Source: Pseudobutyrivibrio ruminis HUN009 (lineage in GTDB: Bacteria > Bacillota > Clostridia > Lachnospirales > Lachnospiraceae). From it: a stretch of DNA of 64,000 nucleotides. The notes beneath the pieces are model-generated. The model saw nothing but the letters and a program-made list of their open reading frames with translations, had not been told where the DNA came from and made no database searches. A program made the position numbers and the translations under genes. This document shows, in pieces, positions 33,674 to 41,880 of this stretch (positions are counted from its first letter, which is position 1; the number at the start of each line of letters is the position of its first letter). The stretch covers positions 151,501-215,500 of the forward strand of contig NZ_JNLH01000001.1 of NCBI RefSeq assembly GCF_000703005.1. Reading direction: 5' to 3'.

Positions 33674-33786
33674 ATTATCAGGATTTTCCGAACTTGTGAA
33701 GGAAAATCGTGATGTTGAGAAAATGCGAAGCATTTTTGAAACAAATCTCAGCCAACTAGGCTGTTGTTTCCTCAACAACAAGATGT

Positions 33787-33815
33787 ATTCTATAGGATAA
33801 AAACCTATAAGTCAA
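33787..33815 (-). promoter_or_regulatory. Promoter of tRNA-Gly 1
   Basis: TTGACT (plus 33810-33815) and TAGAAT (33787-33792) on the minus strand are 17 nt apart. The leader to the tRNA has 58 nt (33674-33731) that copy 2 lacks, including an 8-bp hairpin GATTTTCC/GGAAAATC. Confidence 0.75.
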
Positions 33816-33880
33816 TACATTTTCATAAAGTTGCAAAGCTTGTATTATCTCAGTCGGTTTTCAGAAAATTCTAATTTCTG

Positions 33881-34429
33881 CTATTCTGCTTTACGAGAAA
33901 CATGGTGGTAGTTCTCATCATAGAATTTACCATTTCTAATATCATCGCACATGCCTTCATATGGTGTCTCATTAATTACATCGTCATTGTCGGCTCCAGC
34001 TTCTCCAATGTATGTGATAGTAGCGAATTCAGGTACAACATACTTTGGATATGTATCGTACTTCTCACGAGCTTCTATCATTCTATCAATGTGCTTGTTC
34101 TGGTAGCATACAGTAATTTCTGGATGCTCATGAACCCACTTAGGGAAGAAAATAACTCCATTAATCTTTCCTTCATTTGGCATAAAATCAAGAGCAACAT
34201 CAGTACCAGTAGGCTCTGTCCAAGTTACTTTATAAATGCCATCAGCAATCTTAAAAAGATTAATCTCCTGATCAGTAACCCAACGTCCTTTAACCATTCC
34301 GCCATGAATTCTGTAGCAACATGTGTGGTCATTTTTACAATACCACTCATATTCCCATCCATTATCATAAGTATAGATGAAATGAGTGCCTATGAAATCT
34401 GATAGTTCTTTAAATACTTTCTTTGTCAT
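33881..34429 (-). CDS. padC: Phenolic acid decarboxylase
   Basis: The 182-residue product decarboxylates hydroxycinnamic acids such as ferulic and p-coumaric acid to vinylphenols, a detoxification step for plant-cell-wall degraders. The catalytic set of the family is visible: Tyr19 and Tyr21 ([13 protein letters not shown]), Arg49 (MVKGRWV) and Glu72 (WTEPTGTDV). It is divergent from padR, the usual arrangement, with a PadR-type dyad between them. Confidence 0.96.
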   Translation of the reverse strand: MTKKVFKELSDFIGTHFIYTYDNGWEYEWYCKNDHTCCYRIHGGMVKGRWVTDQEINLFKIADGIYKVTWTEPTGTDVALDFMPNEGKINGVIFFPKWVHEHPEITVCYQNKHIDRMIEAREKYDTYPKYVVPEFATITYIGEAGADNDDVINETPYEGMCDDIRNGKFYDENYHHVSRKAE

Positions 34430-34502
34430 TATAATTCCTCTTCTTTTTTTAATTTTGCAGCAAATACATGCAGTCGAAAATGAGGGAGAATCATTTAATT
34501 AC

Positions 34503-34526
34503 ATACATGTAATTATTAACATGTAT
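34503..34526. promoter_or_regulatory. PadR operator
   Basis: ATACATGT (34503-34510) and ACATGTAT (34519-34526) form a perfect dyad with an 8-nt spacer between padC and padR. CAAATACATG half-sites on either side (34461-34470 and on the minus strand at 34528-34519) extend the symmetry. ATGT-N8-ACAT is the known PadR box form. Confidence 0.8.
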
Positions 34527-34586
34527 TTGTTGCAGTGATTATGTTATACTCATGTTTATAATTTGTCAACAGTTAAGAGGTTAGAT

Positions 34587-35126
34587 ATGGCTCAGAAAAA
34601 TTTATTACCATACATATTACTTGGTCTTATTGAAGATAAACCAAAGACAGGCTATGACCTTATGAAAGAATTTGAGACAGAAATCGGTGAATTCTGGTCA
34701 GTTAAACATAGTCAGATTTATCTGGAATTAAAACGATTAGTATCCAATGAAGATATCAAATCGGAGACTGGATATTTTGGGAACAAAATAGAAAAAACTT
34801 ATTATTCGATTACAGAAAAAGGCCAAGAGAAACTCCACGAATGGCAATATTCATATGAAGATCATCTTTCTGTAAACAAAGACGAGTTTGTTCTAAAGCT
34901 TTACTTCATTAAGAACAAAAACGAACCTAGGCTTGCAGAGTTGCTAAACGAACAATTGCATCTTCATAAAGCTAAATTGGCGCATCTAAATGAACGGTAC
35001 GAATTACTCTTCTCTGATAAAAAATCAAAGGAGTCCCAGTATGGCCATTATCTAATTTTGGAACATGCAATTTCTCGCGAAACAGAATACGTTAATTGGC
35101 TCACCAATGCTCTATCAGAAATATAA
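34587..35126 (+). CDS. padR: PadR family transcriptional repressor
   Basis: The 179-residue product has an N-terminal winged helix (NLLPYILLGLIEDKPKTGYDLMKEFE, FWSVKHSQIYLELKRL) and a C-terminal coiled-coil dimer domain (PF10400-like). PadR represses padC until phenolic acids bind. The start at 34587 (MAQKNLLPY) is favoured by AAGAGG upstream and by family length; an ATG at 34563 is in frame. Confidence 0.93.
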   Translation: MAQKNLLPYILLGLIEDKPKTGYDLMKEFETEIGEFWSVKHSQIYLELKRLVSNEDIKSETGYFGNKIEKTYYSITEKGQEKLHEWQYSYEDHLSVNKDEFVLKLYFIKNKNEPRLAELLNEQLHLHKAKLAHLNERYELLFSDKKSKESQYGHYLILEHAISRETEYVNWLTNALSEI

Positions 35127-35142
35127 TTAAGGCGGTTTAAAT

Positions 35143-35964
35143 ATGAACTTAGAAAATAAAAATGGTGTTTCTTTTCTTACATTCGACTCTTTCAAGAAAG
35201 CCGGTGTTAAGCATGGTTTTTCCACTCGCATCGGCGGTGTAAGCGAAGGTGTATTTGACTCATTGAATTTAGGATTTAATCGAGGCGATTCCGATGAAAA
35301 CGTACGTGAAAACTATCATCGTATCGCAAATGCGTTAGATATGAATTTTGACCGTATGTGCCTGTCAAAGCAGACTCATACCACCAATGTGATTGTAGTA
35401 GATGAAAAGGATGCGGGAAATGGACTTACCAAACCACTCCCTTACGATGATGTAGACGGACTCATTACAAATGTAAAGGATATGCCACTTGTGACATTCT
35501 ATGCTGACTGTGTTCCTTTGTTTTTCTACGATCCTGTAAAAGAAGTGGTTGCACTTTCTCACTCAGGATGGCGTGGAACAGTTGGTAAAATTGGCAAGGT
35601 CACCATCGAAAAAATGTGTGCCGAATTTGGCTGTAATAGAAGCGATATCCTATGCGGAATCGCACCAAGTATTTGCAAAGATTGCTATGAAGTTAGTGCA
35701 GATGTTGCCAATGAATTTATAAAAGCTTTTGGTGAGAAGCATAAGTCCGAATTACTCCGCCAATCTACTTTTAATCCAGATGATAAAGATAAATACATGC
35801 TAGATTTGTGGGTTGCTTGCCGCCTCGTTTTCCTTGAGGCAGGCATTCCTGAAGACCACATCGAAACCACAAATTACTGCACACGCTGCAATCCTAAGCT
35901 TTTTTATTCCCATCGAATCATGGGTGCAAATAGAGGTAGCCTGGCTGCTTTTATTTCTCTTTAG
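35143..35964 (+). CDS. pgeF: Peptidoglycan editing factor / multicopper-like laccase-domain protein
   Basis: The 273-residue product is YfiH/PgeF-like. It has KHGFSTRIGGVSEGVFDSLNLGF, KQTHTTNV, the metal-site motifs DGLITN and ADCVPLFFYDP, LSHSGWRGTVGKI, and NYCTRCNPKLFYSHR near the end. In E. coli PgeF removes wrongly added L-Ser from peptidoglycan precursors; nucleoside-processing activities are reported for relatives. AAGGCGG precedes the ATG, 16 nt after padR. Confidence 0.9.
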   Translation: MNLENKNGVSFLTFDSFKKAGVKHGFSTRIGGVSEGVFDSLNLGFNRGDSDENVRENYHRIANALDMNFDRMCLSKQTHTTNVIVVDEKDAGNGLTKPLPYDDVDGLITNVKDMPLVTFYADCVPLFFYDPVKEVVALSHSGWRGTVGKIGKVTIEKMCAEFGCNRSDILCGIAPSICKDCYEVSADVANEFIKAFGEKHKSELLRQSTFNPDDKDKYMLDLWVACRLVFLEAGIPEDHIETTNYCTRCNPKLFYSHRIMGANRGSLAAFISL

Positions 35965-36055
35965 TCTTTCTTTTTTATTAAACTGTAATAATCTCATCTT
36001 TTTTACGGCTATATAAGTGTAAGGCGCTTACAAATGAATAAAAAGGGGGACGCAC

Positions 36056-36619
36056 ATGAAAGACGAGGAAATAATCGAGCTTTATTTCAAACGTAACGAA
36101 CGAGCCATTGAAGAGACAGACGTCAAATATGGCAATTACCTTGAATCAATCGCAAACAATATTCTTAATGATGATTTAGATGTTGAAGAATGTTTAAATG
36201 ATACCTATTTAAAAACTTGGGATAAAATCCCACCTACAAGGCCCAAAGTCTTCAAAGCTTTTTTAGCTAAAATTGCTAGAGAACTTGCTTTTGATAAATA
36301 CAGAGCAAGTCGTAGCAAAAAGCGTGGAAATGGTACCATGCATGAGATTCTTGATGAACTAGAAGAATGTATTCCAGCTTCAAATGGCGTAGAGCAATCC
36401 ATTTTAGGACAGGAACTTGAAAATATAATAGCAGATTATGTCAGATCCCTTCCTGAAAGGGAAGCGTTTATCTTCCTTAGTAGATACTTTTATGCCGATG
36501 ATATTACTACCATATCAAAAAAATATGGTATATCAAAGAACAATGTATCAGTAATGCTTAGCAGATTGAGAGCAAAGCTCAGAACACGTTTGGTAAAGGA
36601 GGGATATTTGGCATCATGA
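36056..36619 (+). CDS. ECF-type RNA polymerase sigma factor
   Basis: The 187-residue product has sigma region 2 (DVEECLNDTYLKTWDKIPPTRPKVFKAFLAKIARELAFDKYR) and region 4 (SLPEREAFIFLSRYFYADDITTISKKYGISKNNVSVMLSRLRAKLRTRL). Its stop overlaps the start of the next gene (ATGA), whose membrane product is the likely anti-sigma or sensor partner. AGGGGG precedes the ATG. Confidence 0.92.
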   Translation: MKDEEIIELYFKRNERAIEETDVKYGNYLESIANNILNDDLDVEECLNDTYLKTWDKIPPTRPKVFKAFLAKIARELAFDKYRASRSKKRGNGTMHEILDELEECIPASNGVEQSILGQELENIIADYVRSLPEREAFIFLSRYFYADDITTISKKYGISKNNVSVMLSRLRAKLRTRLVKEGYLAS

Positions 36620-37620
36620 AAAAAGAAAATTTATTTTTAGCATTTAACGGCGTAGATGACATTTTAATTACTCAGTGTGCAAGATATCAGTCCAGTAAAA
36701 AGATTGTAAAATTTAATAAACGGTTGTCAGTGGCAGCTTGCATATGCTTAATACTCATAACTACCATCACTGCTACGGCGGCAATACGTCATTTCTGGGG
36801 GCATGGACTCAGCAGCTATTTTAATGCTACCGACGAACAGCAACAAACTCTTACAGAACAAGGACAGGCAATAGTATTTTCTGAAGAAGACGATTATTCA
36901 AAATATGCCATCACTGACAATGGAATCACGCTTACTCCAGTAGCAATTGTTGCCGATGATAATAAGATTAATCTTACATTGCAATACTCAGGCGTTGAGA
37001 TAAACGAAGGCTGTGAGCCAGACATCAACGTAGATGATATTTATATACAAGGCTACGAAGGGGACAGCTTTGGGTACGGCATGGGAATCAGAGATGATGA
37101 GTTTATCTTTAATATCGATGGAACAGATTCAATTGATTCTGAAATGTCCCTAACCGGCAAAACCATACACTTAGAATTAAGCGATTTTTCTATTGTGAAT
37201 AGTGATTTCTCAGAAAATAGTTTGGGTGGTACCTGGGTATTTGATTTGCCTATTCCAGAAGTAAGTAATGCTCTTGTAATTAATTTAAACAACTTTATCC
37301 CTGAGTTTAATTGTGAGGCTACTTCATTTAAAATCAGTCCTATTTCTGCGGAGATTCGCTACACTATAACTGACGATGTAAAAGATAGCTGGTTTGCTAC
37401 TCCAATGGATAAACCTCGCGTACCTTATATTACAAGTTTAACCTTAGATGACGGTACAGTAATTGATTGCAGGGAATACGATAATCTAAATAGCATTGAT
37501 GGAGATAATAACACCGCTATTTTTTCTTTGGAATTCAATAACATAATAGAGCCTAGCACTGTAAAATCAATTGAATTAGAAGATATTAACGGAAATACTG
37601 CTAGTATTTCTCTTCATTAG
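36616..37620 (+). CDS. DUF4179-type membrane protein, probable anti-sigma partner
   Basis: The 334-residue product has a cytoplasmic N-terminus of about 37 residues, one transmembrane helix (LSVAACICLILITTITATAAI) and a large beta-rich extracellular part (DNGITLTPVAIVADDNKINLTLQ). This matches DUF4179 proteins encoded after ECF sigma genes in Clostridia. It probably holds the sigma factor and senses an envelope signal. Overlap by ATGA couples translation. Confidence 0.82.
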   Translation: MKKENLFLAFNGVDDILITQCARYQSSKKIVKFNKRLSVAACICLILITTITATAAIRHFWGHGLSSYFNATDEQQQTLTEQGQAIVFSEEDDYSKYAITDNGITLTPVAIVADDNKINLTLQYSGVEINEGCEPDINVDDIYIQGYEGDSFGYGMGIRDDEFIFNIDGTDSIDSEMSLTGKTIHLELSDFSIVNSDFSENSLGGTWVFDLPIPEVSNALVINLNNFIPEFNCEATSFKISPISAEIRYTITDDVKDSWFATPMDKPRVPYITSLTLDDGTVIDCREYDNLNSIDGDNNTAIFSLEFNNIIEPSTVKSIELEDINGNTASISLH

Positions 37621-37631
37621 CACCAAATACA

Positions 37632-37659
37632 TTGATTTCCAGAGTGGTTGTGATACAAT
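37632..37659 (+). promoter_or_regulatory. Promoter of the nitroreductase gene
   Basis: TTGATT (37632-37637) and TACAAT (37654-37659) are 16 nt apart. A TGGTTG/CAACCA inverted repeat overlaps the -10 region and could be an operator. Confidence 0.5.
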
Positions 37660-37713
37660 TCAATTGATTGCAACCAGATATCAATTAAAGACACTTTAAC
37701 TAGGAGGATTATT

Positions 37714-38256
37714 ATGGAATTCCAACAGGTTATTGACGCTAGACAGAGCGTTAGATCATTCAACGGTAAGCAAGTTTCTGAGGAAATCCTACGCGAGATG
37801 GTATCAGCTGCATCAGCTGCACCTTCTTGGAAGAACACTCAGACATCTCGATACTACTGCATTTCTACTCCAGAGCAGGTAAGCAAATTCAGAGAGACTG
37901 TTTTACCTGATTTTAATCAGAACAGCACAAAAGATGCCACAGCGTACGTTGTTACTACATTCCAAAAGAATGTTTCTGGATTTAACAAAGCTACAGGAGA
38001 GGCCGACAACGAAGTTGGAAATGGCTGGGGCGCTTATGATCTTGGTTTGCACGACATGTTGCTCTGCGCAAAGGCTGTTGAGCTTGGTGTAGACACACTT
38101 ATCATGGGCTTAAGAGATGCAAAGGTTGTTGCTGATTTCTGTGGCATTCCAGAGGACGAGCAGGTTATGAGCATCATTGCTGTTGGTTACAGATCAGAAT
38201 CTGTTACTAAGAAGCCACCTCGCAAGAATATTGAAGATATTGCAAAGTTCATATAG
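37714..38256 (+). CDS. Nitroreductase family protein
   Basis: The 180-residue product is a small FMN-dependent oxidoreductase. The FMN-phosphate motif RQSVRSFNGKQVSEE is near the start, SAAPSWKNTQTSRYYCI follows, and the C-terminal part has DLGLHDMLLCAKAVELGVDTLIMG and SIIAVGYRSESVTKKPPRK. The substrate is unknown. AGGAGG precedes the ATG. It forms a single-gene unit with its own promoter and terminator. Confidence 0.92.
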   Translation: MEFQQVIDARQSVRSFNGKQVSEEILREMVSAASAAPSWKNTQTSRYYCISTPEQVSKFRETVLPDFNQNSTKDATAYVVTTFQKNVSGFNKATGEADNEVGNGWGAYDLGLHDMLLCAKAVELGVDTLIMGLRDAKVVADFCGIPEDEQVMSIIAVGYRSESVTKKPPRKNIEDIAKFI

Positions 38257-38264
38257 TTAACGAA

Positions 38265-38302
38265 AAGAGGCCATCCAAATGGATGACCTCTTAATTTTTT
38301 AT
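38265..38302. terminator. Convergent terminator, nitroreductase/XRE
   Basis: AGAGGCCATCC (38266-38276) pairs with GGATGACCTCT (38281-38291) with one mismatch. An A-run lies before and TTAATTTTTT after. It overlaps the stop region of the convergent XRE gene. Confidence 0.8.
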
Positions 38303-38925
38303 TTTGAACTCAAGTCTATATCCTCAATATTATACATTACTAGAGGCTCGTTGTTGTAAACTACGGCGACCTTAGTAGTATTAGGATATAGGTATGCGTT
38401 AGTTATAAACACTTCTTCATTAGTCATAGACAAATCCCTATATGACCTGAAAGTTAGATTTATTATTTCCCCATTGTTAGAATAATCTATGGCACACCCA
38501 CCCATACTTCTGTAAAAAGGCAAATCCGTTGCAATAATAAAGTTTTTCCCATCGTACTGAAAAGTTTTTATTTGATTGGCAGAAGATATATCCATCCACT
38601 TTGTTTTATGCAGCGCAAATCCCATTAATACGATTAATATAGCAATAAATATATATGCAAATTTGAGCTTTTTACTAAGGTATTTTCTTTGTACTGTGTC
38701 AGTGGAAATTTTTTCTACCACTGCTGCATCCCCTTTTAACAATGTGTCTAACGGAATTTCTAATATATCTGACAGCGACACTATTACCTGTAAATCTGGA
38801 TAATTTCTTTCGATTTCCCAATTTGAAATAGCTGATCGTGATACGCCTATTTTTTCAGCAAGCACTTCTTGGCTCATATTCAATTCTGTGCGCCTTTGCT
38901 TGATTCGACTTCCAATACTCATCAT
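38299..38925 (-). CDS. XRE-type regulator with membrane anchor
   Basis: The roughly 208-residue product has an N-terminal helix-turn-helix (GSRIKQRRTELNMSQEVLAEKIGVSRSAISNWEIERNYPDLQVIVSLSDIL). A linker, a single transmembrane helix (LKFAYIFIAILIVLMGFALH) and an extracellular domain of about 95 residues follow. Such proteins may sense an outside signal while bound to DNA. AGGAGG precedes two tandem ATG codons; the first (38925) is used here. Confidence 0.85.
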   Translation of the reverse strand: MMSIGSRIKQRRTELNMSQEVLAEKIGVSRSAISNWEIERNYPDLQVIVSLSDILEIPLDTLLKGDAAVVEKISTDTVQRKYLSKKLKFAYIFIAILIVLMGFALHKTKWMDISSANQIKTFQYDGKNFIIATDLPFYRSMGGCAIDYSNNGEIINLTFRSYRDLSMTNEEVFITNAYLYPNTTKVAVVYNNEPLVMYNIEDIDLSSK

Positions 38926-39018
38926 TCCCACCTCCTACGATTACATTAAAGGTTTTGCATTGAAAGTACAATATAAGCTGACTTATTTTGTACGTCACAA
39001 TTTGTGACATGCCTTAAA

Positions 39019-39059
39019 GTACCCCAGTTGTACCCCGTATGGGCCTAAGCGCGAGACGG
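39019..39059. repeat. att/arm remnant left of the DUF1016 gene
   Basis: A GTACCCC pair (39019 and 39030, 11 bp apart) is followed by CCCGTATGGGC and by a truncated tRNA-end copy AGCGCGAGACGG (39048-39059). The order pair-then-core is that of a right end, but shortened. It is the leftmost boundary of the second accessory block. Confidence 0.65.
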
Positions 39060-39079
39060 AATTTTCTCCTTGCTTACAC

Positions 39080-40186
39080 TTACTTATTTTCTTCCTCCTC
39101 GACCCATTCACGCAACTTCTCTTGTAGCAACTTCTTATCAGGCAAGTATAGCTTGTATTCTTGGGCGTAAATATTACTATTCTCTGGGAGAGTTAATTCT
39201 ACAAGCTCTTGATCACTTTCTTTACACATCAATATTCCTATTGTTGGACGCTCATTTTCAGTTTTTTCATACCTATCATAATAGTTTACATACATCTGCA
39301 TTTGGCCTAGATCCTGATGAGTAAGCTCATCAATCTTAAAATCTATAAGGACATAGCATTGTAAATATCTGTTGTACAAAACTAAATCTAAGTAGTAATT
39401 CTTTTCATTAAATACAAATCTGCGTTGTCTTTTTTCAAATAAGAAACCTTTACCCATTTCTAGCATAAAGTCTTGCATTTTACTCAAAATTGCATTTTCT
39501 AAATCACTCTCATGATATGCAGCTTTATCTTCTAAACCGGAAAATTCAAGTACATATGGCGTATGTAATATATCTTTAGGCTCATATGGAACATTTCCTT
39601 CATTGGCTAAGCGCATCACATCTTCTTTATCTCTGCTAAGAGCTATTCGCTCATATAAGCTCGAATTGTACTGACGTTTTAGCATCTTAACACTCCAAGC
39701 AGATCGATATGCTTCTTGCTCATAAAAAGTACGTTCATCGTCATTTTCTATACGCATAAGTATTTGATAGTGAGTCCAACTCACTAAAAAAGGCCAATTC
39801 CCCTTTATTGTCAATTGTCCAATCGGCGATTGGACAATTCCACTATTTTGCAAATCTGGTAATTGTCCAATTCCAGATTGGACAATTTGAGAATCACGTT
39901 CTTTATATACCAAGTAGAACTGTCGCATACTCGCCACATTGCTTCTCGAAAAACCACGGCCATAGTTATTTGTTAAATATTCTGAAAGAGAATCAATTAT
40001 CTTAGCGCCATAAGCCGCTCTGTCAGCACCATTTTGTTCTTCTTCTACAATATATTTTCCAATTTGATAGTTTGTATATACAATCAGCATATTAGCGACT
40101 GAACCAACTGCATTTCTTGTACTTTCTACAAGAGCACCTGCTTTTTGAAATAGTAATTCAAATCCTTCCGATAAATTTTTTGACAT
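39080..40186 (-). CDS. PD-(D/E)XK nuclease family protein (DUF1016/YhcG)
   Basis: The 368-residue product has a DUF1016 N-terminal domain (IVYTNYQIGKYIVEEEQNG, GFSRSNVASMRQFY, LVSWTHYQILMRIE). The C-terminal PD-(D/E)XK domain has catalytic positions in YYLDLVLYNRYLQCYVLIDFKI. The family is widespread on mobile DNA; a nuclease role follows from the fold, the target is unknown. Residues about 100-128 are a repeated insert (IVQSGIGQL, IVQSPIGQL) encoded by DNA palindromes. GGAGGG precedes the ATG. Confidence 0.9.
   Translation of the reverse strand: MSKNLSEGFELLFQKAGALVESTRNAVGSVANMLIVYTNYQIGKYIVEEEQNGADRAAYGAKIIDSLSEYLTNNYGRGFSRSNVASMRQFYLVYKERDSQIVQSGIGQLPDLQNSGIVQSPIGQLTIKGNWPFLVSWTHYQILMRIENDDERTFYEQEAYRSAWSVKMLKRQYNSSLYERIALSRDKEDVMRLANEGNVPYEPKDILHTPYVLEFSGLEDKAAYHESDLENAILSKMQDFMLEMGKGFLFEKRQRRFVFNEKNYYLDLVLYNRYLQCYVLIDFKIDELTHQDLGQMQMYVNYYDRYEKTENERPTIGILMCKESDQELVELTLPENSNIYAQEYKLYLPDKKLLQEKLREWVEEEENK
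39813..39887. repeat. Two related palindromes inside the DUF1016 reading frame
   Basis: AATTGTCCAATCG (39813-39825) and its complement (39827-39839) form a 13-bp stem with a 1-nt centre. AATTGTCCAAT (39861-39871) and ATTGGACAATT (39877-39887) form an 11-bp stem with a 5-nt loop. They share AATTGTCCAAT and code in frame for IVQS.IGQL peptides. Confidence 0.85.
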
Positions 40187-40266
40187 GATTATATGCTCCC
40201 TCCTATTGTAACGATAAAAAACAGTACCGCAAATACGATACTGACTATTTCATTGTCGAATGTAAA

Positions 40267-40962
40267 TCAGAACAATGCTCTTTTAACCCGTTTATTAACG
40301 CTCTTAATCCAAGTAAAGATTCTACTTATTGGACTATGTTTTGGTGCGATTTTATCATTCGTGTCAACAGCTTGTAGAATATTGTCATTGGTAGAGTGTA
40401 CCCTATAATCATAAGTTTTTATAACTGATAATGCCGGTCTTATTTTAATTCGTTTACAATAATTATTTTGTATATGGTATCCCCCTACAAATTGTCTTGT
40501 ACCATCTGTAAGTCTTTTATAATTGTTATGTCTAAGCTGAACGTTTCCATCATTATCAAGAGATATAATTCTCCAAGTATCTTCTTTATATTTGATTGTC
40601 AATGTATTTTCAAATATAGAAGTAGTCATCCTATTAGTAACGTATATATCTCTAAGAACTTTAGTGCTTAAAAATGTATTATCAAAAAATGTACAATATC
40701 TTTTATAGTTTTTAGGATCTGTAGCTCCAATCCTAAGATATGCTTTGGTGGCGCAAGCCTTACACTGTGATAACTTTTCATCGTATTCATTCAAACATAT
40801 AATATCTCTATCAGGATATTTTTGTATAAGTTTACATGTTTTATCATGTATTGAATTATCAGTAATCAGTCTAAAAAACTTGATTTTCTCATCACTCAAT
40901 ACTCTATGCCGCCAATCACTTTCTAAAAAGACACCATGATAACTATTATTTGTTTTGCTCAT
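40267..40962 (-). CDS. Unknown protein, divergent from an XRE regulator
   Basis: The 231-residue soluble product has an N-terminal half with paired Cys (LSQCKACATKAYLRIG) and a C-terminal half rich in basic residues (NYCKRIKIRPAL, SVNKRVKRALF). I do not recognise a family. GGAGGG precedes the ATG. It is divergent from the XRE gene at 41045 with a shared dyad between them, so it is probably the regulated partner; the DUF1016 gene lies 80 nt downstream in the same direction. Confidence 0.75.
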   Translation of the reverse strand: MSKTNNSYHGVFLESDWRHRVLSDEKIKFFRLITDNSIHDKTCKLIQKYPDRDIICLNEYDEKLSQCKACATKAYLRIGATDPKNYKRYCTFFDNTFLSTKVLRDIYVTNRMTTSIFENTLTIKYKEDTWRIISLDNDGNVQLRHNNYKRLTDGTRQFVGGYHIQNNYCKRIKIRPALSVIKTYDYRVHSTNDNILQAVDTNDKIAPKHSPISRIFTWIKSVNKRVKRALF

Positions 40963-40974
40963 CGTCCCTCCTTG

Positions 40975-41018
40975 TATACCATTGGTATATTGATTGTATA
41001 TTATTCCATTGGTATAAT
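40975..41018 (+). promoter_or_regulatory. XRE promoter with two operators
   Basis: TTGATT (40990-40995) and TATAAT (41013-41018) are 17 nt apart. TATACCATTGGTATA (40975-40989) is a perfect 15-bp palindrome just upstream of the -35. TATTCCATTGGTATA (41002-41016), with one mismatch, overlaps the -10; centres are 27 bp apart. Both genes can be shut from here. Confidence 0.8.
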
Positions 41019-41044
41019 CAATGTTAAATTCAGGAGGATTATTG

Positions 41045-41389
41045 ATGGCCGAGCTAAATATAAAAAGATTAATTGAATGTAGGGAAAAAAATGGAATTAC
41101 AAAAATGGAAGCTGCAAAAAGGATGCAGCTTTCGCAACCAGCATATTTAAGATACGAGTCAGGAGAAAGAACTCCTTCAATTCAAACGATTAATGTAATT
41201 GCAAATGTTCTACATACATCGGTTGAATATTTGACCAATCAAACCGACGACCCAAGTCCAGTATCTTATACAATATATAAGGCATCTGATCCTGAATTAT
41301 TCGAGCTAATTAGTCAATGCAAAGATAAAGAGCGAAATATAGTAAAAAGGATTCTTGCATATGCAACAATGTTAGGAACTAAGCCATAG
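41045..41389 (+). CDS. XRE-type helix-turn-helix regulator
   Basis: The 114-residue product has helix-turn-helix IKRLIECREKNGITKMEAAKRMQLSQPAYLRYESGERTPSIQTINVIANVL and a short C-terminal region. The start at 41045 (MAELNIKR) follows AGGAGG with 7 nt spacing; an in-frame ATG at 41021 overlaps the -10 region. It probably represses itself and the divergent gene through the CCATTGG palindromes. Confidence 0.87.
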   Translation: MAELNIKRLIECREKNGITKMEAAKRMQLSQPAYLRYESGERTPSIQTINVIANVLHTSVEYLTNQTDDPSPVSYTIYKASDPELFELISQCKDKERNIVKRILAYATMLGTKP

Positions 41390-41416
41390 AATCAAGTAGG
41401 GAAACATCTCGTCAAA

Positions 41417-41597
41417 TTGCGCGAGACGGGGTGCGGGTGTCCGGTGGACACCTCTGCGAAGCAGAAGCACCGACCGAGCCGGCAGGCGAGACCTCGAACC
41501 TTCGAGGCCCGTATGGGCTACGCGCTCGACGGGATTAAGGAAACATCTCGATTTCATTTCGCAAGCTCATGAAATCAAGATAGGTCGTCCCGTCTCG
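41417..41597. repeat. GC-rich hairpin block with att fragments, and nested hairpin copy 2
   Basis: The block begins with GCGCGAGACGGGG, part of the tRNA end, then about 100 nt of GC-rich short hairpins (GTGTCC/GGACAC, CTCTGC/GCAGAAG, CCTCGAA/TTCGAGG, CCCGTATGGGC). At 41527-41597 is the counterpart of 32514-32586: CGACGGGA with TCCCGTC, and ATCTCGATTTCAT (41545-41557) with ATGAAATCAAGAT (41569-41581). No gene is seen in 41390-41986 apart from the toxin leader. Confidence 0.65.
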
Positions 41598-41616
41598 ATT
41601 AAAGTACTCATTTAGT

Positions 41617-41660
41617 ATAAAAAAATAGGATCACCCATAAATGGATGATCCTATTTTTTT
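41617..41660. terminator. Diverged copy of the tRNA-Gly terminator left of attL 41671
   Basis: ATAGGATCA (41625-41633) pairs with TGATCCTAT (41646-41654), with A- and T-runs outside. Compared with 27684 and 32608 both arms have changed together. Confidence 0.85.
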
Positions 41661-41670
41661 ATACTAAAAG

Positions 41671-41690
41671 AGCGCGAGACGGGACTCGAA
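41671..41690. repeat. attL of the integrated element
   Basis: An exact 20-nt copy of the tRNA-Gly 3' end. The next 78 bp match those after the copy at 32656 with few changes. Confidence 0.85.
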
Positions 41691-41750
41691 TATTGGGCGT
41701 GTTCGAAAACACTAGTAAAAAGGAGGTTTGCAGGACTGTCATTTTTATTT

Positions 41751-41768
41751 GTACCCTTTTTGTACCCC
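41751..41768. repeat. GTACCC pair, probable integrase arm site (left arm)
   Basis: GTACCC at 41751 and GTACCCC at 41762 are 11 bp apart, 80 bp from the attL core. Confidence 0.6.
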
Positions 41769-41851
41769 TTTATATTATTACTATCCATTTTTGTCATCAT
41801 TTTGAGTAAATAATGTATTTATAAAAGTACCAAGAAACTTAACATGTTCGA

Positions 41852-41880
41852 TTGTAAAAACAGAACATTCGTGCTAGATT
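41852..41880 (+). promoter_or_regulatory. Promoter of the toxin mRNA
   Basis: TTGTAA (41852-41857) and TAGATT (41875-41880) are 17 nt apart, with TGC before the -10. The mRNA would have a leader of about 100 nt before the toxin start. Confidence 0.6.

Noticed and set aside
33523..33781. Two overlapping minus-strand open frames of about 70 codons across tRNA-Gly 1, and a similar one at 52203-52421.
   Set aside because: They are translations of the tRNA, its leader and terminator; their likeness comes from the repeated DNA, not from a protein family.
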